A DNA stretch of 36,008 nt from Neelides folsomi. Its lineage: Eukaryota > Arthropoda > Collembola > Neelipleona > Neelidae. Below the pieces are notes generated by a model. The model did not search any database, was not told where the DNA came from, and saw only the letters and a program-made list of their open reading frames with translations. The stretch covers positions 1 through 36,008 of the forward strand of contig JAQGBZ010000521.1 of assembly GCA_034687125.1 (NCBI GenBank), in the 5' to 3' direction. The position numbers were made by a program, and so were the translations under genes. Below, piece by piece: positions 1-10,660 of the stretch; position 1 is the stretch's first letter, and each line of letters begins with the position of its first letter.

Positions 1-190
1 TCCTTGGCAAAACCCACATTGTCAATAGTCTGGATGAAATTAATAAAAAGTTTAATTATCAAGTCCTTTAAACAAAAATCTTTTTTATTGAATATAATAA
101 ACCTACAGCATTGAAAAATACTAAAACTCTGAGTATTGTAAGTTGCGAGTTGAGTTAAAGTTAATTCTTTTTAAAAAAGCTTTGTTAGTT

Positions 191-222
191 AAGGAGGAAG
201 GAGGTGGGAGGAGGGTAGGAAA
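191..222 (+). other. Purine-rich GG-repeat tract
   Basis: A nearly pure purine run containing repeated GG and GGG groups separated by A or T. It could form a two-tier G-quadruplex or a triplex in principle. No function is implied by position, since no gene start is recognisable nearby. Confidence 0.5.
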
Positions 223-1337
223 GTACAGCTAGCACAAGGAAAGGTTGATGGTAAAAGGATAAGCACGGCGTTGAGGGATGTGCGGCACTGCGGGCATCCT
301 ATTGTTAACATATAAGTACTAGGTAGGGTATTGCATAGAGTTTTCTTTTGGTCTTTACTCTTTTTCCTGAAATAAGAAAGAACTTAGCCTTATTAAATGA
401 AGAGATTTTTGATTGAGGAAATGATTGATGCATCAATCCGTCAAATTACACTTTCCGTTTCCAGACTATTCTCAGCGTTAATGATTCTTTAATGATCTCC
501 ATCAACCAACAAGGGGGAAGAGATAAGCAGAGTCAACGTAGCCATGTCGAGGGCTGGGTTCTTGCTCTAAGCACTCCAATATATTCGAGACTCATCCTTG
601 TACTCACTCAAATAACCGCCCTGTTTGCTTCTCAAATAAGGGTTCCTTCTTATCCCCCCTCCTTCAGCTCCTATCATTATCCTGAAGAGTTTCTTCAAAA
701 TAAAGGACAAATATAAAATATTCCAAAATGAGATGCGGGAGGGATTCCTCTTGAAATGTCGAAGGATCGAGGACAGGAAAAAGTGGAGCTGAATTGGAGA
801 CCGGAGAAATGCCTCGAGCTTCTAAGCTCTTCTCTCTCGCACATCATCAATTTCTCCTTAAGGATAGAAAAGGAGTCGAGTTAAAGTCTCATTTCATGTT
901 TTGTAGAAAATGACAGGGAGGACTCTGGATCGACTCTTTTATAAGATAGGCCTTCCTATAACTGAATGTATATTTCTATAATTGTAAATTGAAGACTTCT
1001 TTAGATTTTTCTGAATGTGAGTAGGATGTGCCTTATCTTTTAAAAAGGAAAACTTCTCTTCAACCTCACAAATTCTCGGGACTCCTGTTCAATTTACAAA
1101 AAATGAAAGATGGAAATATGAGTCAGACTTGATTGCTTTACATTGATTGCACACTCAGAACTTTGGATTCTTTGAGCCACTCTCAGTCAGTCAGCTATGT
1201 ACCTATTTATGTTGCTCCCATACACTTCTCAGAATATTTCTTTCACTTCATACTTATGTATTTTTTGACTTTTAATCTTTTCAAAATAAAGAAGAGAAAG
1301 AAAATTTTGAATATGTTTTCCATTACAGGTATCTACG

Positions 1338-1380
1338 ATAGGTATAAATATTTTCATATGATTCGGCCATTTATACCTAT
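1338..1380. repeat. 12-bp perfect inverted repeat
   Basis: ATAGGTATAAAT at 1338-1349 is the exact reverse complement of ATTTATACCTAT at 1369-1380, with a 19-base spacer. The same word forms another palindrome at 31273-31291. Confidence 0.7.
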
Positions 1381-1436
1381 GGCATAGTAGGTATTATGTC
1401 TGTAAATCTAATCATATCTCACAAAACTTGTGTAAG

Positions 1437-1748
1437 TAAGTCTCCAGTGTAAGTTACGTACGAACTTTGACCGGTAACGGGGCGAGAAATATAATGTGAT
1501 AATTGACCATTGTTTCGAAATGCCCAATAGAAAAAGAACAATAAACATTTGTTATTTTTGAGCGGGATTTAGAATGCTTAAAGGATACTTTAAAAAGTAA
1601 GTTCAAATCTTCAAGCATTCCCGCTCAAAAATAACAAACGTTTATTGTTCTTTTTCTATTGGGCATTATGAAACAATGGTCGATTATAACATTATATTTC
1701 TCGCCCCGTTACCGGTCAAAGTTCGTATGCAACTTACACTGGAGAATA
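1437..1748. mobile_element. Long-hairpin MITE (fold-back DNA transposon remnant)
   Basis: Two arms of about 130 bases face each other: 1441-1567 matches the reverse complement of the stretch ending at 1745 with about 7 mismatches by eye, and a further short match (AATGCTT, 1573-1579 with 1613-1619) leaves a loop of about 30 bases. The arms start TCTCCAGTGTAAGTT and contain ACCGGTAACGGGGCGAG, which is GC-rich against its AT-rich surroundings. No ORF is inside, so it is non-autonomous. A TA lies just outside each arm (1437-1438 and 1747-1748), which would fit a Tc1/mariner target, but a small gap is needed to line the ends up, so the superfamily is uncertain. If transcribed it would form a long double-stranded RNA. 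Confidence 0.85.
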
Positions 1749-3181
1749 TGTACTAGTTATTTATTATGCGTTGGATGTATTACTATAATGTACATCGGCG
1801 ATTGAATATTTATTATGTTCATGCATATTATGGTTGTTTGTAATATTTATATGTATGGTAAATTACAATTTACTATATTTATTTAATTAAATCCTCAATT
1901 AATGGAAAAACCTCAGAATTTAATTAAATATGAAATTTGCCAATCAGCATTGATGTGCGTATTATCTTTGATGCAAGATATGTTGGTAGAAATTTAATTT
2001 TACACGGGATACTCACAGCTTCCCAATGAGCCTTTTAAGTTTTATTAATTCAATTTATCCCATCGTTTCTTCCCTTCCAAAATTAAATTCCTTTTCGGTT
2101 ACTTGTTACATGTTGACTTTCTGGAATGATTCGTCTATTCCATTTTCACGTATTACATTTAAAGAATTTCAATATTACCAAATTCATGACTTTGTTGAAA
2201 TTCCTCAGTCGTGATACCGATGATTAACGGTCTAATTGTTCTCAAAGTACCTTGCTAATTGATTTACAAGATTATTTATTATATTTAGAACTCGGGAATA
2301 AACAAAAAATTCCTGTAAATTAAGATAAAAGTGGGCATAATTATTTAATCTGTTCCGATAATTTGGTTCTCTCCACCGACGATTTATCGATTAATTAGAA
2401 TATATTACCAGTCATTTGATCATACATATATTGACTTATAGATCGATTTACTACGATACTAAATAAATAATTTGTTCGGTTGTTTTCCTTAAATAGTTAC
2501 CTCTTGTGGTGAGACAGTGAGAGTATTGAATTTTGTAATTAGTATAGTAAAACACTTGATTAAAAATGTGATATGGTTGGTTTTAAAACAGTAAGTATAA
2601 TTAGATTTAATGGGATTAAATGCAATGTACAAGTTGGGTTGAAACTAATTGTTTTTCGCGTCTAATTTTTTATGAATGAAGTTTTATTTTGTGTGGACGG
2701 AAATTACTGACTTGAGTTCTTCCTTTCCACAAAGCTAGTATTTTTAGAATGTACGAGTATATTGAATTTATAGAGAGGCTTTTAAACCATGATCATGAAT
2801 TTTAAAGAAGCTAAATGGTCCGCGTGGATTTGACATTTTTCGGTTCGCTGAGAGTTGAGATGCCACTGACTCTCTTTTGTAAACTTCTTTACTCGATACT
2901 TTTCTACATTTTCCATCGCTAAAGCATTGGGTATATAAAAGTGTAAGTAAAATATTCAGGGATTTTCGAGTCGGATTTCGGTTGGAGTCCATTGAGCAAG
3001 ATGGCGTCTGCTGGGCTCAACCAAGAACCAGGGAGTTTCGGGGTTTGCTCTTAATAAGGTTTATATTATACGTAGGTACCATAGATGTACTTAAATATCG
3101 ATACATAGCGTAGGTAGACCTGAGTATTATACTATTTAATAGGTAAGTACTTATGTACAGCAAACAAGTTATAATACAATA
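1749..3181. other. AT-rich block, no gene seen
   Basis: AT-rich DNA between two inverted-repeat elements. The open frame at 2026-2214 is low complexity and unconvincing. The only feature worth marking is the TATA-like site near 2932. Confidence 0.55.
2932..3010 (+). promoter_or_regulatory. Possible core promoter: TATA box plus CAAGATGGCG
   Basis: A strong TATA match, TATATAAAAG, lies at 2932-2941. About 60 bases on is CAAGATGGCG, which is both a good animal start context (purine at -3, G at +4) and a YY1-type motif. The frame from the ATG at 3001 runs only 17 codons to a TAA, and I see no good donor before that stop, so this is not clearly a coding first exon. TATA-like words are frequent by chance in DNA this AT-rich; the spacing and local GC rise are the only extra support. 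Confidence 0.2.
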
Positions 3182-3262
3182 TACAGCGTGTTTCAGCTCG
3201 ATGTCCCGCCTTTTATAACTAAATAGATCATAAGGCGCGACATTGAGCTGAAACACGCTGTA
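3182..3262. mobile_element. 80-bp TA-flanked hairpin MITE, mariner-like ends
   Basis: TACAGCGTGTTTCAGCTC at the left end is repeated in inverted form at the right end. The arms are 3182-3215 and 3231-3262, with a loop of about 15 bases and only a few mismatches. TA at both outer ends is the usual target of Tc1/mariner transposons, and CAGNGTGTTTCA-type ends are common in mariners. The element is essentially two terminal repeats joined with no internal sequence. Confidence 0.8.
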
Positions 3263-3847
3263 CTCTTCTTTCCTTCTATTGAATCTAATTTTGTTATTTT
3301 CAATTATATTTCAACTAACAATAACAATGCATACTTATAAATATTAAATTTAATTCCGAATTAGATTACCTCTTTTAAATATTAGTACCAATCAATAGTA
3401 GAATTAAACAAATGCATCATAATTTGAATAGAATTCATCATTTACGCATTTAATATCAAGTGAAAAGAGCTTATAGTGAAGGGTAAGGGAAAAATATTAT
3501 AAAATCGTTAATAATCAACAACAGAGTGTCATGGACAAGTCTTAAAAGAGATATAGCGGAACTAATCTACCTTTTTATAACGTGATGAGCCCAGCAGCCT
3601 TAAGAAGAGCGCTGGATTCCCTCATCAATCAAATTTGTGACAGATCTTAAACCTGGTACTGCTATTTGAGTCTTATCATATACTGTATTCATAGCCTAAA
3701 GTGAGCGTAATATAAAAACATACTTTCAAAATATTACTTATGTATATGGTACATAATATTGTATTGCATGTATACGTAAGATACCTATATATATTAAAAT
3801 ACAAATATTATAGATATACCTAGCTAGGTATTTCAATCTTGGAATGC
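3263..3847. other. AT-rich spacer, nothing recognised
   Basis: AT-rich DNA without an ORF of note, RNA gene or clear repeat. It separates the 80-bp hairpin from the larger foldback element. Confidence 0.6.
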
Positions 3848-4783
3848 TTATATGATGGATACATTATCATATATCATGAATTCATACCCCTTATACATCA
3901 TATCTCGTAATTGTTACATCGTAAAATTCATATATCTTTGGTATCATATCTCGTATAGGCCAATTCTCGTATATAATATATATCGTAAGTAATATATCTC
4001 TTTAGTTATTTACTCGTAAATTTATTTCTCGTCTAGTATTATATCTCGTTGTTATTAAATCTTGTATCGTAAAAAATTATTTTGTCTTATTTCAAATGTA
4101 ATTAAAAATAGATAAGGTGGGTTCAAGTTCAAGAGTGAACGGTCATATCTCGTAGATCCATATTTAAATACAAACATCTTACGCATTTACAACTTTAATA
4201 TACATACCTACATACATAATATGAATGTTGTTGATAATTAAAAGGTTATAAGGCCACAAAGTTCACAACAAAAGGTAAAAATAAAACAGCCCGATTTTCC
4301 TACTGTTCTTTAGTTTTTATAATTCATTCCATAGTAAACATTAAAATTTTATTCATTACAATACCTTTAAAGTTTGTTATTGGCAAAAAGGTGCAAAACA
4401 GCTAATACACGAAGGCTTCATATACATAAAAGATTATAATTATAAAGATACTATTCAGTGGAAGTGTGTGCAATATAATAAGTCGTGTATGAGACGTTGA
4501 TTTATTCTGTATGTTACATGTATTCCATCTGTCAATAGAATTGTTAATGGAAATGTTTGCCCTGTTCTTCATATATTTTTTACGAGATATAATTATTAGA
4601 CGAGAAATAAATTTACGAGAAAATAACGAGATAAAATACTTACGATATATATTATATACGAGAATTGGCCTATACGAGATATGATATCAAAGATATATGC
4701 ATTTTACGATGTAACAATTACGAGATATGATGTATTATCGGTAAGAATTCACGATATATGATTAGACTCCCTCATATGATACA
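3848..4783. mobile_element. Foldback element with TCTCGTA-studded inverted arms
   Basis: The left arm (about 3848-4080) pairs with the right arm (about 4571-4783) in inverted orientation. Clear matched stretches include CATATCTCGTATAGGCC at about 3945-3961 against GGCCTATACGAGATATG at 4666-4682, and TAAATTTATTTCTCGTCTA against its complement near 4598-4616. Both arms carry many copies of TCTCGT or CTCGTA (TACGAG in the right arm), spaced by AT-rich DNA, and another copy sits inside at about 4146. The interior of about 490 bases has no ORF, so the element is non-autonomous. No clear target duplication was found at the outer ends. Subterminal repeated motifs of this kind are transposase-binding sites in several DNA transposon groups; which group is unknown here. 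Confidence 0.8.
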
Positions 4784-5767
4784 GGTAGGTATATTGTATA
4801 ATATTATTATTTATCACCATACATATAATTATGTACTATTATGTATGGTATTTACGTATATATCAGTATGAGTTAATACTTGTACAATAAATATAAGTAG
4901 TTATGTATTCATAAAACTGTACCTCCAGACCTCCACCATCATCCTCGTATAAGGTCGAATTTTGAGTCTTTATTGATAGTACTTTCACAACAAAAATTTA
5001 GGAAAATCGCGTTTTTTATTAATTTTATGGAATAATACGTATTTTGTATGTAGGTACTAAAAAGGGTCTTATAAATATTATATACATATTATGCATTAGT
5101 ATTATTAATTAATAATTTTAACAAAAATATCAATATTTAATAATTTAATATCAAAATTTTTAAAGACAGAAAACTGGCATATTTATGTATGTATTTTTGC
5201 AATAAGCCCATCTAAATATATAGTACTTCTGTTCATAACATATTAGTTATAACTCATACATAAATATCTGTGCTTACGATTCGTACAGGCTTATGAAGTG
5301 TTATATGGATTCGAAAATGATTAAAAGCATAAACATTTATTTGTATATTTGTAGGGCCGATCCCGGGTTCGTGTTTCCTTTTTAGATTACATTTAAGCAT
5401 TTCTTTGATGTGTTAGAGTTAGATTATTAGTTATTTTCTGCTCTTTGAGAGCTTTATAAGCTCGGCTATATGAAGTCCTTATGGAAAGTGTGTACTTCTC
5501 TATTCACATTCAAACAATAATGACAGAGTACTGTGAAGATGACAAGTATTCATAATTAATGTTATTAGATTCCGTATATCGAATGAAAATAGCATCTCCA
5601 TATAATTTATTTAATACCTCTCGTTACGCACACAAAATTATAATCCTTTAGATTCAAATATTCTATAGGGAATATCTGTGCTTTGAACATAAGATCTTCA
5701 ATTGAATTCATATCAAGGATTAACGTAAAGGAAATTCATGCATATTATTAGTGAGGACAGTTCTCAC
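4784..5767. other. AT-rich block, no gene seen
   Basis: AT-rich DNA with TA-rich microsatellite-like words. A small palindrome (GAGCTT/AAGCTC, 5449-5463) and a CCCGGG-containing patch near 5360 are the only departures from the background. Confidence 0.55.
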
Positions 5768-5915
5768 CTTTGATGTTTTGCCAGTAAGAGCGGTTGTGGT
5801 ACTATTGTAAAGCTCCTTCAAACTGTGGTTATCATTAGAACTTTGTGGAAATCTCCTTTGAAGTGACTGGTCTTTGAGGTGAAGTGGCTTAGCCGTATTT
5901 CCAATGTACGCCGAG
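5768..5915 (-). CDS. Candidate internal exon, unknown protein
   Basis: On the minus strand a T-rich stretch ending TTTTTAAG (acceptor-like, up to 5916) leads into a 148-base open frame that ends at ATCAAAG followed by GTGAGA, a near-perfect splice donor (intron begins at 5767). The frame encodes about 49 residues, including YIGNTAKPLHLKDQSL and a Ser/Thr/Asn-rich tail ending TALTGKTSK. The whole open frame runs on through the donor to a stop at 5720. No domain is recognised. Partner exons were not identified, and a single good donor beside a short ORF can arise by chance, so this is a suggestion only. Acceptor phase would be 2 and donor phase 0. Confidence 0.25.
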
Positions 5916-7900
5916 CTTAAAAACTCAATCAAAATAATATATGTATATAATGGAATGAAATGTTAAGAGGGTTCTCAATAGTTCTACCGGTGGTCCAGCC
6001 TTGCCCTAACGACTTCATCTTTCGATTCTGTTATAAACATTCCCCATAGCCATCAGCCTTTGAAGTATATCCGAATAAGTTTCAGACTAAGAGGGCTGAT
6101 TATATTTCATTAGAGCACATTTGTATGCACTCCTAGACCAGAGCTCTTGGCATTGGGGAAGAAGAAAATCGTCTCATCTCCATTACACAATTATGCTCTT
6201 CGTGGATTGGATCCGAGTTCTAATGGACCTCTCACTTTATATGCTTCATGGATCAGCTTTGAACTTTGTCAATGCGAAGTGGCCCGTGGAAATTATAATT
6301 GGATGTTCTAGGGATTCCCCACTGCGGAAACCAACTGGCGCCATTGAGAACATTAAAGATCTCGGTTAGTTAGCTGGCATTAGCATTTGCTATGACCATT
6401 CAATTTCATTTCCGAGCTTTTCGCTCAACGAATGGCCTCTAACGTATTACTTCATCCTTATCAAATTACCCACGTTCAATACTCAAAATCTCGAATTTAG
6501 TTCAATCGTCGGAAGCGGAAACGGAAATAATGATCCACTTGAGAATTTGAATTATCATATGCAAACACAAATAGCAAGGTCATGAGAAATCGCAAAGTAA
6601 AATGCAAACGAGAGAAACTATTTAATATTTCGAAAATGCATTAATAATGGAAATTAAGTTATCCAAATTAATGCTTGAACTATTTGGGTTGAACACCATT
6701 TATGTGTACAAATGGCGTGAGAGCTTTTAAAATCATAAAATATTTCTGCCCGTTGTGTGTTTATTAGTAAAATGCCTACATTTTAAGAACTTTTACGTTA
6801 TCAAAAGAAACGGTAATGAAATGATGCTTTCATGTTACACAGCAATCCGGGTTTTTTTCCTTTTCCATGTTACTATTATAGGCTTCTGAATATTTACTTA
6901 ACGGATTTTTTGCCCTACCTCATTAAGTCACAATAAGGTACAATGATTGGGGAAAAGAATGCTTATAAATTTGTTGAAATGAGACAAGCTCCCTATGAGT
7001 CCAGATTGAAAAAGCATTTATTTTTAGGCCAGCTCAGCTCGCCTGATTTGATGTTTGATGTAATCATTTAGGCGCAGGGGGATCCACAGAGTTAATAAAA
7101 GAGAATCATGCAATATGGTGTGGCTTCGAATCAACTTCAATCTCAGGTGCTGATTTGTTGATGAAGTGAGCGGCGGAAAGTCGTTGGGAATTTGAACAGA
7201 ACTGCACCAAGTCCATCAAAGACAGAGTTCCATCAAGCCAAGCTGGTGGCAACTGCAGGGAAAATCAAGATAAAGGACAGTATTCCTACTTCTGCTGGTG
7301 TCTCTTATCTCCTCCCAAACTTGGAGGCGGCTGCGACTCGAAAGAAGGTACATCCTCGTTTACTCTTCGAACTTTAATGGAATAGTATCAATCTCGAGGA
7401 TGATGGAAAGGGATAAGGCTATGGGAATGAGATTGTTGCGTTGGATGAGAAATCGATGAACAGACCATTTCAAACTCTGAACCATATAGGAAAGAAAAAA
7501 CAAGAATTTTTGGAAATTGGCTAAAGTAATTTTAAGCAAAAATTACGTTCTTTCCAACAAAAGTTATTAATAAAATGTTATAAGTATCATAATAATATAT
7601 ACACTTATTAACTTTACTAAATATATTAAAATAAATCTGTAGCATATTACGAATTATTATAAACTTTATAACTAAAAGTAAGTATGGTATTATGACATTC
7701 AATACCACACGTATGTATATCTAATAGTAAATATTAGAATGTCTAAATTTTATATTTAATTGTTAAAGTTATTATTACATTTAGTTAAGTTTATGTCTAA
7801 TTATATACTTTAGTGCACAAATTATGAATCATTCGTTTTATCTGGTACATAAGAAGGGAACATTATTAAAGAGTAAATTTGGACTTAAACATGTAGCGAT
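5916..7900. other. Mixed-composition stretch, no gene supported
   Basis: GC-moderate at 5950-6500 and 7080-7480, AT-rich elsewhere. The open frame 6121-6369 (+) has no ATG at its first codon and no recognisable domain. A second frame is open over its first 100 bases as well. A hairpin sits at 7526-7546. Confidence 0.5.
7526..7546. repeat. 8-bp perfect stem-loop
   Basis: GTAATTTT (7526-7533) pairs with AAAATTAC (7539-7546) around a 5-base loop in AT-rich DNA. Probably incidental. Confidence 0.5.
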
Positions 7901-9400
7901 TATAACAAATTCAATTTTTCATTCTCCCCTTCCCACTTTCTGGAGTTCGTGTGATTCGGTTAAATGATGAGGGCTTCAAAACTTTGTTCAAAGTTTCTGA
8001 CGTTTAGTCAAAGCAAATCTTAAAACTTTTTCACGCTTTTAAATCATTATACTTTGGAAAATTTAAAAAGAATTAAACCGCGGAAACTTTTTACGCTGTC
8101 TAATTAATTGCTTATAATTTTTCTTCGTTTCAAAGAATTTCCCTCCGTTTGAGTTTAAATTAAAAGGAAGGCCCACTGCGCGGGTGGAGGGAAAGAGGAA
8201 AAGGACTAAAAAATTCTGCATATAATTATCATTACTCATTAAGAGACGAGGACAGGAGAGAGACTGTGCGGAATGGGGCAATTAGTTGATCTCGAATCTC
8301 TGGAGAGCAAATTAAAGTTTGGTGAAATAAAGTGAATGAGTGAGTAGGAGGCGAGAAATTGCAATTTGCGGGGAGGTTGCGAGGGACTGCTAGAGGGGCC
8401 TCGTAATGAAATCATAGAGATGATGATCACGAGAGCTTTCATGGAGCCTTTGACGGGGAGAATGCTGGTCTGGATAGAGACTGATGTTATGCGGAACAAA
8501 CTTTCGTCGTTTGAGAAATGACAGGATTTTTTCCGAGGGCTGGGAGACGATCATGCTCTCATTTTCCCCGCCGCACCACGACGACCATCATCCGATTCTT
8601 GTCCTTATCTCTGCCATTCTTTTGCGGAGAGTTGAGGAAGTTTCGGGAAAATCATTCCTCATTTGGAAATCTAAATCCAGGGAGAAGGAGGGAGTTTCCA
8701 GCCAAATGAGTTCACCGCCTCGGCAGTGTGGATTGGAATTGGAGCTCCGTTTCCTCCCACCGCTCCATCTTCATGGACGTTTCAAATGGATTCTTAGTTT
8801 CTGGATTACTTTACTTTCCCTCAACTTTTATCTATTTTATCTTCCCATATTTCTCCCGACTGCTGAAAGCTAAGGTGAAATCTGTAAAAGTGAAAGCTTG
8901 CTTTTAGCTTAGCTCGTTTCCCCCAAGGGATGTTGAAATGGACTGGGAAACGATTTCCACCAAATATTCAGTCAGACTTAACATGGCACCACCAACCTCC
9001 CTTCCCAATTTGCTCCGAGCCTTTTCTACTTCCCTCTTTCGAATTCGGGAGGGCTTCGATTGAAAATTTGGGTCCAATTTAACTCTTCTTACACTTCACC
9101 TATCACCAGCATGGTGAAGGGCTCCAACGGCCCACCAAACAACAGATTTCTTCGATTTATATAATGAGATATTCTCCTCCTGATTCTCCACTAACTTATC
9201 TCCCGAATTACATCACAAATTTTTTACGCCGAGTTGACAATCCAGTAATGCATTCTCTGATGTTCGTGATTAGATTCCAGATTGCTTTCATCGAGAGAAT
9301 TACGCATGAAAGGTTCCGAATCAATCGAGAGCCCTATAATTGTATTTCAAATTTCTGACTAGTTTCCACCCACAACACTCTTCAATATCCATTTTATTTA
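7901..9400. other. GC-richer island 1, purine then pyrimidine rich
   Basis: Relative to its flanks this stretch is GC-richer, with GA-rich top strand at about 8160-8480 and CT-rich top strand at about 8540-9070. Several overlapping frames are open on both strands (for example 8484-8873 plus and 8239-8499 minus). None shows a domain, a consistent start or matched splice sites. I see no gene. Confidence 0.55.
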
Positions 9401-10660
9401 TAACTATACAACTCCCAGGTTCCAAGATTCTATTAAGCCCAAACCTCAAACACACTCTCCAACAACCGCTCTCATGACTGATATGAGTAATGCCAATAGA
9501 ATAAGTACGTAAGCATAATTGAGTAGAGCTTCATTTGCATTTGCTTCCATGTACATTTGCTTTTACGTACTCTAGGAAAGTCGACAGCTTTTAGTATGTG
9601 AGATATGTGAATTTTCAAATACCACACATCTCATATTTATTATGTACACGAATCTATAGGTAGTGTAATCCTAGCGTTAAATAACCAATGAGTAGAGCAA
9701 AGCATACAATATCCTATGGTTTGAAATATAAATGCATTCCATACTAGGAAATTGAAACCAACCATGTATAAATCACAATTTAATTACTCTTCCTTGGAAG
9801 CTTTTACAATAATTAAATGTTTCCTATTTGCTTTGTCATCAGTTTCTTTTCAGGAAATTCACTTGCTAAATAAGAGAGAAAGAAAAAACATTTGAAAATA
9901 TTTGCTTTACTTTAATGTATTACCTGAAAGAATCTGATTGTAAAATAGAATTAATTATTAATTCAGTAATTCAACTGAATAATGCAATTTTGATTGTATG
10001 TCAGGATTAACATTATTATTTATTATTTATTATCAGCGAGTACTCCTACTTTGACAAACTTTTACCTTCTCTTTTTGAGCAATTTAAAGACTCGGCGTGT
10101 AAACAATACAAATGGAATGATAACATACGCTATAATCCCTTAGACTAAGATTTGATGGAAATTTGATAATCCTAAGCAGCGCTTAGGGCACTAAATGTAA
10201 AGTTATTATTTCAGGAAAGTATCATTTAATCCATTGTTTTCTTTACTCTATAAGTTTTTTTAAGAATGTTGAGGCAAACGGGCATTTGAGTAAAACGTTT
10301 CAAAAGTTTGTACTTTTTCGGCAAATCGAAATCGTTAATACTCGTAGTTATTTTTTATGTACCTTATTATTTGATCATTTTAAAACTTTACACATGCACA
10401 TATTTCTATTGTATGATTTTATTCATAATATTATCTACCGATATACATTATTGCATTTAACTTAATAGATTTGGAATTAAAGAGTAAATAAAATATATCA
10501 ATAAAAATTTGTAAATATTTATTGGAATGGGTTCAAAAAGCGTAGGAATAATTAGTCGTTGGCGTTGCGTCGCAAGTGTGAAGATAAGTGCTCTTCTCCT
10601 ATCGCCACTATTATTATTGCCTCCCATCAGGCACACGTTGTTGAACATTTATTAGTTCGG
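9401..10660. other. AT-rich block with short palindromes
   Basis: AT-rich, no supportable ORF. It holds a 17-base palindrome GAATTAATTATTAATTC (9948-9964) and a compact GC hairpin CCTAAGC-AGC-GCTTAGG (10171-10187). Confidence 0.55.
10171..10187. repeat. 7-bp GC-rich stem-loop
   Basis: CCTAAGC pairs with GCTTAGG around the loop AGC. It stands out because the surrounding kilobase is AT-rich. No following T-run or gene context gives it a role. Confidence 0.55.

Larger units (their letters stand above)
1..1436. other. Gene-free flank, mixed composition
   Basis: No supportable gene. The first 180 bases are AT-rich, followed by a purine tract (191-222), a moderately GC-richer patch at about 490-950, and AT-rich DNA to the first MITE. 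Open frames at 492-716 and 1133-1387 encode no recognisable domain and have no splice or start context that sets them apart from chance. Confidence 0.6.

Noticed and set aside
3009..3598. TGCTGGGCTCA and its inverted copy 580 bases apart
   Set aside because: An 11-base match at this distance is expected about once by chance in the window, and the flanks do not extend the similarity.
3848..4080. Repeated TCTCGTA words considered as a CRISPR-like array
   Set aside because: Repeats are too short, irregularly spaced and mirrored in an inverted arm; a transposon end explains them better.
5351..5380. GATCCCGGGTTCG, resembling a tRNA or SINE B-box
   Set aside because: Consensus B-box mismatches, no A-box upstream and no cloverleaf could be drawn.
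6121..6369. 82-codon plus frame after an acceptor-like TGCACTCCTAG
   Set aside because: The acceptor lies inside the frame, the first codon is TTG, and a second frame is open over the same start; no domain.
9590..9640. Imperfect inverted repeat around TATGTGAGATATGTG
   Set aside because: Too many mismatches and no TA-flanked ends; probably simple-sequence coincidence.
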